This document shows, in pieces, positions 11,457 to 22,400 of a stretch of 64,000 bases of DNA. Under the pieces are notes generated by a model. It worked only from the letters and a program-made list of their open reading frames with translations, made no database searches and was not told the origin of the DNA. Source of the DNA: Codonopsis lanceolata (lineage: Eukaryota > Streptophyta > Magnoliopsida > Asterales > Campanulaceae); NCBI GenBank assembly GCA_013146195.2, contig CM028377.1:35903632-35967631 (forward strand). The letters are read 5' to 3'. The translations under genes were made by a program, and so were the position numbers. Numbering within the stretch: the stretch's first letter is position 1; every line of letters begins with the position of its first letter.

Positions 11457-12439
11457 TTATTGTGTTTTTTTATACAAAGAGAATGAATTGAGGGTCATAA
11501 TAAAAAGGGGTTAATTGCATAAAAAATCATGACTTATTTTAGTTTTTTTCGTTTTGAACTATGTGTTATTTTTTTTTTTTTACATGTAAAACATCAACCC
11601 AACTTTTTTTTTCAATTAAAACCTTCCATCAAAAAGTGGTTAGTTTTTGTTTTGGACATCAGCCAAAAGAGTTCATATCCATGTCATTCTTCCCACCAAA
11701 AACAATTTTGTTGTAAATCTTGTCCTATTTTGAAATTTCAAAAACAACTCAATCGTTGACCATATTTTTACAAATTTGAATGAAATACAAACCTCATACA
11801 ATTATTAAATTTCAAAATGAATTAATTCACATGACACCTCGTTTGTAACCTTAGCCAACGTGGAATCAACTAGGGAGTTCCAGTCATTTTCCAAATGTTA
11901 TCCATTGTCACTTAACTGTGCATACCTACCTAAAATTAGTGTCACCTATATTATTTGTTGTCAAATTTCTTGTCCTAGACATTGATTTCTAATGATGAAT
12001 TGAAGGTTACTAACATACTTAAAGTTCAACACTATTTTATATTCAATATATGCATTAATATTAGAATACATTTATTCATATATAGTTTTCGTAACATTTT
12101 CTGACATCCTAAAATTGTCTATTTTCTATTTTAAAACTTTTTTTTTTCATATCAATTATCAAAAAATTATTTGTAATTGTGAGATTAAAAAAATGGACCT
12201 TATTAAAAAAAATGGTCCTTATTGATTTTCTAGGGACATTCTATTTTATTATTTTATAAGAAATCATTTTATTAATTAGAGAAAAGATACAAACTTGAGG
12301 GGGACAACCATGCCCTTATAAATAGGAGGACAAAGGAGCCTCGAAAAAGGAATTACAAAGCAACATGAAACTAAGATATACGAACATAAGGAGTACTAAC
12401 ATCAAGATTGATAAGACCGCGAATATGGGGAGGGATATC

Positions 12440-12665
12440 ACTCGTGGAACACACACATTTGCTAACACAGCCTCCCACACACACATCCCATGTCTTGAAA
12501 GATATATTTGTGACCTTTATGATGATATAACCTTATAATCCACTTCCACTATAAAATTGCCCAAAACATGATCCTTAAGCCATTCGACCATATTAGTGCT
12601 TTCATAGACAAACCTTCCCATGGAGTCACGAATGATGCCACCATGCCACGACCATATTCTCGATT
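12440..12665 (-). pseudogene. Relic of a LINE-type RNase H domain
   Basis: Minus-strand translation from about 12642 gives GGIIRDSMGRFVYES. This is the characteristic start of the RNase H-like (RVT_3) domain of plant non-LTR elements and their derivatives. About 20 codons later WLKDHVLGNFIVEVDYKVI matches the typical helix plus VEVDSK strand. Stops and frame changes follow, so it is a fossil. It lies in the middle of the MULE, so it was either an insertion or captured sequence. Confidence 0.6.
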
Positions 12666-13396
12666 TAATGACATATTTTCAAAAGATTTACCAAACACCG
12701 AAAAATGAAAGTTTTGATATATATATATATATCTTTCGATTCATGTTTCTCATACATATCTCGATTTAATGACTTGGTTTTGAATTTCATTTTCATGTAA
12801 TGATTAAAAAATTAAGAGAGGGAAAAGAAAAAGAATTGTGCTAAATGACTCAAATTGATCTGAATCAAAACATTTAAAGCTCCATATATCATTTGACAAA
12901 GACATATTGTGGCTCAAATTGATTATTAGTAATTATTAGTAACTTTTCAACTTCTCCTCATGATTTTTTGCATTAATAGAAAATGGTCATTTATATCAAA
13001 TACTTATTTATTATTTTAAATTTTACAATACTGTTCAATTGAGCCGGATCAAATTGATCAGTTAAAATTTATTGTTTAAAATAATTTTGGCCTCGTCGGA
13101 TGACTCTCTAACATCAATGAAAATGAAAAATACCAAACAAAAAAAAAAGGTCACAAGAATAGCTTCAGCTCTTTAGAATGAAATCGCACCGTGTGTAATG
13201 GATACAAATTGATGATCCATCTCACATACATTTAGTTTGAACATAGGTGTGGCTCACATCTTAACATGTTTGCACTTGTTCAAGGATTGTCATCAATTGG
13301 AAATACAGTTAAATTTTAGAAATCTTCCTACTCAGATTTCTCTAAGAGTTGTGCACACCGCACACATTAATATGTATAATAATGAAATATAATAGA

Positions 13397-13398
<2 letters not shown>

Positions 13399-13489
<91 letters not shown>
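13399..13489. repeat. (TA)n microsatellite, about 45 repeats
   Basis: This is an uninterrupted alternating TA tract of 91 bp in the centre of the MULE. It creates long spurious IYIYIY open frames that should not be annotated. Such tracts can extrude cruciforms and are prone to length errors in assemblies. Confidence 0.97.
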
Positions 13490-13494
<5 letters not shown>

Positions 13495-14003
13495 AAAATG
13501 TGGTATCTTAACGTGAAACATTTCAAATAGTATAATAGTATAACGGATGGAGTAATTGTCTTGAACACACAAATTAATTAAGAAAATTTAATTGAATCTA
13601 TTATAAATATTGATATAATATATAGTTTTCTTTAAAACCAAGTGTATGTGATTTTATCATTAAATTAACAAAAAAAATTAAAGATAAAATGGTAAAAACA
13701 GTCAGGGTTCATTTTAAAATTTTAACAATTGTTTGAGGTTTGTATTGCATTCAATTTGTGAGAATTTGATCAAAGATTGAGTCGTTTTTAAAATTTCAAA
13801 ATAGGAAAAAGTTTATAACAAAAAAAATTAAAAAATTGGCGGGAAGAGTGACGTGGACATGAGCTCTCTCGCCAAATCCACGTAAGCTGCCACTGAGATG
13901 TTCAGTCACCTTCTCATTACAAAAACTAACCAGTTTTTTACGGAAGGTTTTAATTGAGAAAAAAAAAAGGTTGGTTGAGGCTTTACATGCAAAAAAATAA
14001 GTA

Positions 14004-15276
14004 GGCTTAAATCGCAATTTGGTCACCCTAATTTCCCACTTTTTGCAATATGGTGACTTTACAATTTTTTTTTCAATTTAATCTTTGTACTTTACAACAT
14101 ATAGCTCGTTCATCACTCCATCCAATTTTTTGGATAGAAATATTTAAACATTTAGAGAAACCCAAAAATACCCTTTATAATTAATATTTTTCTTTTTCTC
14201 TCGAGCATTTTATTTCTCTCATTCTACATTTAAACAAAACCACAACATCAATTTTTCTTGGCATTATATCATTCGCCACATGACTTGATACCAATCCAAA
14301 GGCACAAACCATTGGCATGCCGATGAACATACTGATCGTGCCTTGGTTTCATAAAATCTAGAGAGAAGAAGGTGAGGAAATTACATTCAATGGCGGAGGG
14401 AGGAGCAGAAGGAGATCGATGACATTTGGTACCAGAAGCTTATGCAAGTCTTCGTCTTCTCCTTCGTCTTCCTCAACTGAGTTGATATTTTTGACTTCTG
14501 AAACTTCTAGTGGTTGTTATTTTAGATAAGTGTGAAGGTTCGCCGCCGACGGTTAGCTCAATCATTGAATTGAAATTTAACGGCCACTAGAATATCGGGA
14601 TAGTGAGTCCCCATACGAATCATAGGGGTTTTCCAATTTTTGGGTCAAGAGTGAATTTTGTGTGTGTGTGTTAGAGAGACAGAGATGGGGAGAGTGAGAG
14701 AGTGAGAGAGAGATGGAGGTAATTTACCTGGCTCCCGCGGTCAAACAAATCCAGGTTTGGGATGATTGAATCGGTGTAGAAAATGTTCGTATGTGAACAC
14801 GTGAGAACGGGATCGATTGGGAGAGTGTTGACGAATATATGAAATTCGGGAATCGGAAAAGGGGAATTCGAGATGTGAGATGTTAACCGTCAAAGTCGTG
14901 AGACCAATAAGGAACGGAGTCAAGGGAAACCAAAACATCGCCCCTGTCCTCTTCGTCTTCTTCTTGGAGGTGAAGGTAAGAAACCTCCACCATTGATGAA
15001 TTGTGTCGCATTTTTATAGGATAGGTTTTTTAATTAGGAGTGGAACTTGTGGTCTAAGCTTCAGTTGTGGTTTTAAATTGCAAATTAGTCACCCTATGTT
15101 TAGAGGGTATTTTAGTCTTTAACCATTTTCATCCAAGATAACTGACGAAAATGACTTAAGTGACCTTATTGATTATCCAAACCAAGTACAATGATTAAAT
15201 TGAAGGAAAAAAAAATTATAGAGTTACCATATTACAAAAAGTGAGAAAGTAGGGTGATCAAATTGCGATTTAAGCG
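14004..15276. mobile_element. TIR element nested in the right arm of the MULE
   Basis: The left end GGCTTAAATCGCAATTTGGT at 14004 pairs with the right end near 15276 (reverse complement GCTTAAATCGCAATTTGATC). The inverted arms extend about 90 bp, with shared blocks TCACCCTA, CACTTTTTG and ATATGGT. The insertion splits the outer element's right TIR between its CATGTAAAG block and its T-run block. I could not resolve a clear target duplication because the site is an A/T run. The interior holds a G/C-richer stretch at 14380-14960 of possible captured origin and no transposase. Confidence 0.7.
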
Positions 15277-15462
15277 GAAAAAAAAAAACAACACATGGTT
15301 TAAAACAAAAAAGCTAAAATGCATCAAAGTTTTTAATGCAATTAACCCTGATAAAAAGTGGTTGATTTTTCTTAAGGGAGGGTAGTAAAGTAATTTAACA
15401 TTTTAAGTGGTGTTACATTTAGGGATTGTCACAACAATTTCATTTCGCTGCAACTTATTAAT

Positions 15463-16912
15463 AATAGGCCAAAATATGAAAAACACCACAAAGTAAACAC
15501 TCAATCCCATAATGTCCCTCAATATTAAAATTTTCCCAAGTTCATGTTTGATATATTCATTTGACCTAGTTTGCACCCTAGCCGTGACGGCTATTAGAAA
15601 GATAACAAAATATAACGAAAAGTTACATTTTAAATTTTATAACGGTAGAAATTATACGGCAAAAAAAAATTAATGTAGTAGATCAAACTAATACATACAA
15701 ATAATATGATTTACATTAAAAAGTTTATTGCAGAAAAAAATTTATATATATATGCAATAAATAAATTTATATATATACATAAAAATTAATTAATATTATG
15801 AAATTTATAATTTCTAACTCTCACCCTTAGTATAAATAGTAAACCTAATTTTTTTGGTGTCCCCTTAATACCACTAATATTAAACTTTATATATACATAT
15901 ATATGAGTTTGATCTCAATTAACAGCAATTACTCTAATAAAATGTAAAAATGAGTTTTACATATACCATTATTATTAATGTTCTAAAATCGTTAGGCGGA
16001 CATCAGATGTCAGACCATGGCCTAGCACCTAGGGCACGTAGGCGAGGTCATGATGTGGTCTAGCATGGCCTAGTATTTAGACATAATTACCTTATTTTGA
16101 ATATTTTTTTTAATATAACATAATTAACAAACATTAAAATTTTAAATTTATTAATAACAAATATCACCAAATTATTTAAAAATAATGATTACCATATAAT
16201 GATACATTTTAAAAATAAAACCAACAATTTAATATCATTACACGGTTCAAAAGAATAAAAAAATAGTTAATAGTCGAATAGTACTTCATAGATTCATTAA
16301 AAAATTACAAATTTACAATACATAATTCAATAATTCTGAATTGATGTTTATTTAAAAAAAAATTAAAAACCCAAAATGACATTATTTTGGACAAAAACAT
16401 TTAATTTAAAAATAAACAAAATCAACAGTTGGGCGCCTAGGGACTAGGCGTTGGACAACGCCTAAAATGTCTGACGACTAATTGACCAATTATATATAAA
16501 AGTATAATATCAGTGTTATTAAACGCACAAAAAAAATTAAGTTTATAATTTATACTAAGGATTAGGGTTAGAAATTATAAATTTCATAATATTAATTTAT
16601 TAATATATATATGTATATCATTTTTCTGCCATAAATTTTTATTGTAAATTGTATTATTTGTAAATATTAGTTCGATCTACTAAAAAAAAAATTTGCTATA
16701 TAATTTCTACCGTTATAAGTTTAAAAGGAAACTTTTTGTTATCTTTTCATTAACTTTTCATTATTTTTCTAACAACCGTCACGGCTAGGGTGCAAACTTG
16801 AACAAATGGATACATCATGTTTTGAATGAACTTGGGAAAATTTTAACATTAGAGGATATTATGGGATTGGATGGTTTACTTTGGGATGTTTTTCGTATTT
16901 TGACCCTAATAA
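15463..16912. mobile_element. Fold-back element with ~400-bp inverted arms
   Basis: The left arm begins TAATAGGCCAAAATATGAAA and the right arm ends, as reverse complement, TAGGGTCAAAATACGAAAAA. The arms share long blocks: CCCATAATGTCC, CCCAAGTTCA, TTTGCACCCTAGCCGTGACG, TTTCTACCGTTATA and AAATTTCATAATATTAAT. The centre (about 15987-16490) is a separate, GC-richer inverted piece with GCGCCTAGG/CTAGGCG motifs. It could form a long hairpin. No target duplication was confirmed and there is no coding sequence. Confidence 0.7.
15987..16490. repeat. Inner inverted element with CTAGGCG motifs
   Basis: The segment starting CGTTAGGCGGACATCAGATG and the segment containing GACAACGCCTAAAATGTCTG are inverted relative to each other. 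Between them is AT-rich DNA. It may be a small MITE that landed in the loop of the fold-back element. Confidence 0.45.
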
Positions 16913-16999
16913 TAACACTGTTAAGACTACCAAGTACAAATGTGTTCCGATCTACTGCAAAGTTGCCATATTTCATATTTGGATAAACAGACTTACCAT

Positions 17000-18363
17000 G
17001 CCATAACTAGGGCTATCAAATAGGGCAAAAACCCATGAGCATGTCCGCCCACCACCCATTAGGGGCGATGGAGCAGGTTGGGCTGATGTATTAGATACCC
17101 GTTTGAAAAACGGACTTTTCGGGCTTTGCCCGCGCGGGCTGCGGGCTTTGCTTGGCAGGAGGCGGGCAACCCGCCTTATATTTTTTAAAAGCTAGAAATC
17201 AATTTACAAATTTTATTGCATAGTACAGCCCAACTTCCAACCCACAGAACCCAAGCTGAAGCGGCCCAATACCATTCCCTTTCCATTTTCCCTCCGTCCA
17301 ATTGTAACCTGAATCCCTGATATAAAACATTGCTTTCATCAAAAATCCCCAAATTATGATTTGTGAACCCAAACTTTCTCTCTCTACCTGACTCTCTCTC
17401 TCTCTCTCTCTCTCTGGCGAGCTCCACTGCTCCAGTCATCTCCTTCACGAATCCGACCACCAATCTGCCATCTCTCAACTCCATTCACGACATCTTCCTT
17501 TTGACAGCTCTAGCCAGGATCCAGGACCACCAATCTCCACTCTCCAGCAACAGCGTCTTCACCGTCTACGTCTACGTAGTCTTCGTCTTTGTCGAATCGT
17601 CGTCTTCATCTTCGTCGAATCGCTGTCCCTGCTTCCAAATTTCGGCGTCTACTCCAGTCCTAATGCTTCCAGATTCCGGCATCTGCTCCAATCCTGTTGC
17701 TTCCAGATCCCGACGACTCCGCCAGTCGTCACCCACCAACGTCATCGCCACAGCCTCAGACCTCAGTGCCCCTCACAGAGTCACAGACTCATAGACTCAC
17801 TGCTATTCTCTCCATTGCTTCTTTCAAATGTTATCTCAAATTTTCTTTGTGATAATGAAGGCCAAATTTCTATTTGGAATTCTGGATCCTGCAAACTTTA
17901 TTCCGAGGATTGCATACAACATGAGATATAATAGTATTTTTTTGTTTGAAATGTGCTTACTATTTCAAATGTTATCTCAAACTTTATTCTGGAATTATGG
18001 ATCCTGCTATTCTCTCCATTTCTGTTTTGTTTGAACTGTGCTTACTATGATATATTTAATATTGGTGTATATTGGTATATTGGTAGTATATGTAATATTG
18101 GTAGTATATGTAATATTGGTAGTATATTATTGGTTTATTGGTAATATATGTAAATTCAAATAATTGATAATAAATCAAAAATATTTTAAAAACTCATTTT
18201 TTGCGGGCTTTGCCCATTTTGCCTGCGGAGGGCGGGTTGGGCCAGGGGATTCTAGGAATTTCATGTTCGCAGACTTTCCCACCCCACCCCGTTTCACTAT
18301 GGGCTTTTCAGGCCCATGGGCAAACCCATCCCGCAGGCCCGTTTTGACAGCTCTAGCCATAAC
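17000..18363. mobile_element. hAT element with perfect 8-bp TSD
   Basis: The left end at 17008 reads TAGGGCTATCAAATAGGGC and the right end at 18355, as reverse complement, reads TAGAGCTGTCAAAACGGGC. This is a standard hAT terminal form. GCCATAAC is present at 17000-17007 and 18356-18363, a perfect 8-bp duplication. The subterminal regions are rich in GCGGGC and GGGCTTTGCCC motifs on both sides. The 1,348-bp interior has no transposase. A third copy of the terminal sequence, TTTGACAGCTCTAGCC, sits internally near 17502, which suggests a nested or rearranged origin. Confidence 0.9.
17184..17800. other. C/T-rich, coding-like segment inside the hAT element
   Basis: This stretch is much richer in C and G than its surroundings. 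It includes a (CT)n run at 17389-17416 and runs of TCG/TCC triplets, resembling a plant 5' UTR or exon. A plus-strand frame (17363-17794) stays open for 143 codons but has only low-complexity serine-rich content. It may be captured host sequence, as is known for Pack-type elements. I recognise no gene in it. Confidence 0.35.
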
Positions 18364-18983
18364 CATTAAATGCCATGACTTGGCTCTGAGAGGAGCATAA
18401 GCTTAAAGTACCACATTAGGAACATAAGCTACTAAGCATTAAAAAGACCATCTTGCTTGCCTAACAGCAATGTCAACCACAAGAAGTATTTGCTGGTGCC
18501 GGACAAAACATAACATACAAGTGAATACAGACAGAAGCTTTTATGCAAGAGTTTAGAGCTACAACTATATCAAGTAACCTATTAGCCTAAAACTATAACG
18601 ACAAGACCTCAGTAACTCCCGCTGTGGGGATGGGGAGAGGGGGGTTGATTTACGTTTAAACTTATAAAAGAGAACCATCAACACAGTTTGCCAACACATG
18701 AAGTTTAAACACAACTTCTCTAAATGCCCTTTAATTAATATGAGGGAAAAACTCAAAAAGTGTGGCATCCATGGCCGTTAGTTCTATTGGACTCATTTCT
18801 GGCACCTAAGTAAACGGTCACATATCTCCTGAGACCCTAACTGTGGTGTATGTTGTTATTCCTGTATCCACAATGTTTCCAACAGTCCCACCGGCCTAAA
18901 TGCCAATACATAGCTCAAAAAAATAGAAAAACCCCTGATAGATATGAGGAAAGCTCCTAAAGATGAAAACTGGACCCATGGGT
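18364..18983 (-). other. 3' flank / probable 3' UTR of the MATH-domain gene
   Basis: This lies between the gene's stop codon (18984) and the second hAT element. It probably contains the 3' UTR. I did not identify a convincing poly(A) signal. No other gene is seen. Confidence 0.5.
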
Positions 18984-19328
18984 TCAAGAATGATTAAACC
19001 AGGGTCCAACTGCACCATTTACGTGTCCATTGCTGTGGACCCCAACCCCATTTGGGATGAGGGTTGGGGGAAGTCCAACAGCCATGGGAGGTGGTGCAGC
19101 AGCGTACAATCCATGACCATGTGGGAGAGTATGGGGACTCACTAGGGGACTGCCAGCCGGACTGCCTTTACGCTGTTGGAGGGCGTGAATCTGTCTAAGC
19201 CCTTCTTCATGGATGCGTGAGATAGTGTCCAACTCCTTCATTGATAGAGCTTCTAGATTTGCACCGTATAGAGGGGCATGCCGTGCCATCTCTTCCTGAA
19301 GTGAAGTCTCAAGAGTGTGGATATATTG
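18984..19328 (-). CDS. Exon 10: C-terminus
   Basis: It is 345 bp including the stop. It begins QYIHTLETSLQEEMARHAPL after TGTGCAG, has a short Gly/Pro/Val-rich tail and ends VGPWFNHS. A (TA)n(GA)n microsatellite lies in the intron just upstream. Confidence 0.93.
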   Translation of the reverse strand, partial: QYIHTLETSLQEEMARHAPLYGANLEALSMKELDTISRIHEEGLRQIHALQQRKGSPAGSPLVSPHTLPHGHGLYAAAPPPMAVGLPPTLIPNGVGVHSNGHVNGAVGPWFNHS

Positions 19329-19388
19329 CTGCACAGAAAGCAGTAGTGTAAGAGTAGTTTCTTGTCTGTTTTTTTCACTTTCGACAGA

Positions 19389-19445
<57 letters not shown>

Positions 19446-22400
19446 AATACTCCCTCTGTTCATGCAAAGAGTCCCCTTTTGACTTATTATTTTAGTCACC
19501 TTGTACAAATTTAGAGTAAATATCCATATAAATTTACTAACAAAATTTCAAAAGTTGCAATTCATAGTACCTTTAATGTATATGTTAACAATTCTTTATC
19601 AAAAAATGTATATGTTAACAATTACAAATTTATTCCCTGAAATATAATAGATCTGTATTTAATACTGAATTAATATATACACATGTTGACATTTAAATAT
19701 AGAAGTGGAATGGTGGAATAATAGTCAAGATGAGAATGCTGAGCACCCCTAAGACAACTCACCCCAAAAACGAGGGAGAGGATCAGTTACTCTCAGAGTA
19801 TGATATGATTAATCAAGAACAAGTAGCTTTACTTACAGCGACTGTAAATAAAACTAATTAAATAATTGGTGGTCCAATGCTAAAGATCCCGTTTCTCCCA
19901 TCCTACAACCTATAATCATGGCTAATGAACAGGCTATGAAGAGAAAGTGAGGAATAGGATTCATTATGAAAGTGGAAGGTGAAAATGAAAAGAAGGACAA
20001 GGGTTGATGTTGCAAAGACATACTCCATGATTAAAGTTGTTCATTTACTCGAGAAAGAAGATCTTGAAACTCATTCTCGCTTGCGCCATAGCAACTAAGT
20101 CTATGCAACAAAAAGCTGACAGTTTGGGCCCATCCATTGATCCAACCACTACATAGGAAGAGTTGTTCCCCCCTCCCCGCCCTCCTCACTCACAGGGCAT
20201 AGGTAATCAATGCATAGTGATAGAGAGACTAACAAAATCTCTCCAAAATTGCAATATGAACTGGAACTGGAAGTGTATTTTATATAAAGTTATGTCTTTC
20301 TGCATACTGTCTCTCAGAAAGAGCCTACTCCAACGGCAAGCTGTTTCATGGTAGTAAAACATTACAATGTTTTCCATTGATCTGAGCAGGGCTAATTTTT
20401 AACTTTCAAATTATAGTTCAACAATGATGTTTATGATTTCAATCAAACGAATCATAAAACCCATTTCGATCAAAACAGAATTTACTCCAATTCCTCAGTA
20501 TTTGGTGTGTGTGGGGGGGGGGTTCATGGTCGCAGGGATGAAAAAAATGTCCATTCTCATGAGACAGTGATGTCTGCCTTGTAAATCTGTCAAGGGAACA
20601 TGTTTCTAGGATATTAGAGTCCTTTTTTTTACATGGGAATTTTTATAAAGATCTGGCAATCAGATTGGTGAGCTGATTGAGATCTTTAGATTATTGCATT
20701 GTTGCCGCTTGCTATAGCGAGGATTACAGGAAATGGGTTAGATTTTATTAACTGAGGGGAGAAAAGGTGGGATGAGGAAGAAGAAGAAAGTTTTGGTTGC
20801 AACGTGTCTGAGCCACAGGGTCAGACTCCATTTTCGGTGAGAGATTCTCGGCCTGTCAATCATTATTCGTAATCAATTGCACAAATTACCACTTTCTTAG
20901 TAGTGGTATAAGATAGCATAGTTAGGACACAATACCATACACATAAGCTATGTTAGAAGTAAAACCTGGCAGGTCTGCAATTTGGATTCCATGCCATCGA
21001 TATATGCTTCGCAACGAGCAACTTGCTCCTCTTTCTCCCGCTTTTCCCCTTCAGTTTGCCCCACTGTTTGTGTCAATCGTCGAACTTCAGCCTCTAGTGA
21101 CTGCCGGACTTCTTCTCGAGTCACATTTTCTGTTGCATAGCGTTTCAATTCATCATCAAATCTTTTTCGTGCTGCTTCTGCATTTCGCAGCCTTTCAGCA
21201 AGTGCATTTTTCTCCTTTGTTATTCTCTGCATGGATAAGATGAACACTGTGTCAAGATGATATACCAAAGAAAGAGAGAGCCAAACGAAACATAAGAATG
21301 GGGCAACCATATGAACCTCCTTACAGGTGAAACTTGATAAGTAGAAACTTTGGTTCGCATATCTATCAAGCAAACAGTTTAAGGGCGTATGTTTCTTATG
21401 ATAACTATTAATACTAGCATTACACGGAATTTCCAATACTTCTATCAGAAAATGGCATACGGAAAAAAGCACATAAGAAACTAGTATCTAAGAAAAAGAA
21501 AAACTAACCCAGTACTAACCAACATATCTTCAGATATTATTTCATGAAGAATCTCATAAGAAATATGCAGGACACCTTCATTTATTTGTAAATGGGAAGT
21601 GACCCAAGCATCTCAGTAATTCATTTGATGATAGCACTGTATCAGCAAAAGTTGCATAAGTAAACTGAGGCGGGTAGTTTCATCACGCCTCAAGGTAAGT
21701 TTATTAAGGTCTCTTAAAAAGGGAGGTAGATTGCTCCTCTGGGCCAAGCACAAAGTGGGGAACGTAAACAAAGGGAAAAAGGGAGATGAAAAGTACAAGC
21801 TTAAGGGAGAGAAAGTAAGCCCACGTGTAGGAGAAAAATAACTTCCAACCCACCGCCACTAACGACATTTATGTTAAAACATTTCTTACATTCAAAATAA
21901 GAAATAGATCAAAGAAAATGGAAACAAAAAGCCCAAGGGAGTAGAGAGAGAGGGAAAGGAGGGATTAATCTTGCTTTTTACAGGAACGAAATAATGATGG
22001 GTTCCAATCAACATTTGAGAACAAGAGATAAAAGAATTACTTATTAAAAGAGAAAAAAAAAATCAAACAAAGGGAGACAAGGCACGGACCAAAAGCAACT
22101 TTACAAACTCACCGCACAGTGAGAGAGAGAGAGAGGAGAAAGGAGAGAGGAGAGAGAGAGAGAGATATTCTCCCTATTGATCTGTTATGCATAAAATATT
22201 AAAATGCAAATATTCAAAGTTCAAACCACAGAAACCAAAGTCTATAACTGAAATGGCATGTTAATGATAATTGAGAACGCCCCCTTGCAGCAATGCAGCC
22301 AAGAAATCGGACGAGCACTCTAAAGACCTATAGCTAAAAGCAAGCTCCTGGTCGTGGTTCAAGATGGATCAATCAGCCTACTCACAATAACCTGCTCTGG

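Larger units (their letters stand above)
11499..15358. mobile_element. Mutator-like element with ~310-bp TIRs, interrupted by a second TIR element
   Basis: The left end GGGTTAATTGCAT at 11508 is matched by ATGCAATTAACCC ending at 15348. The arms can be followed inward for about 310 bp. The left arm runs to roughly 11815. The right arm continues to roughly 13690 after skipping a second element at 14004-15276. Shared blocks include TCAATTAAAACCTTCC, GGTTAGTTTTTGT and CTATTTTGAAATTT. The flanks AATAAAAAG (11499-11507) and GATAAAAAG (15350-15358) look like a 9-bp duplication with one mismatch. Long TIRs with GGGTTAATTGCAT ends and a 9-bp TSD fit a MULE. No transposase frame survives. The centre holds a LINE-type RNase H relic and a (TA)n tract. 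Confidence 0.8.

Noticed and set aside
13332..13572. Two overlapping 76-78-codon minus-strand frames rich in IYIYIY
   Set aside because: They are translations of the (TA)n microsatellite.
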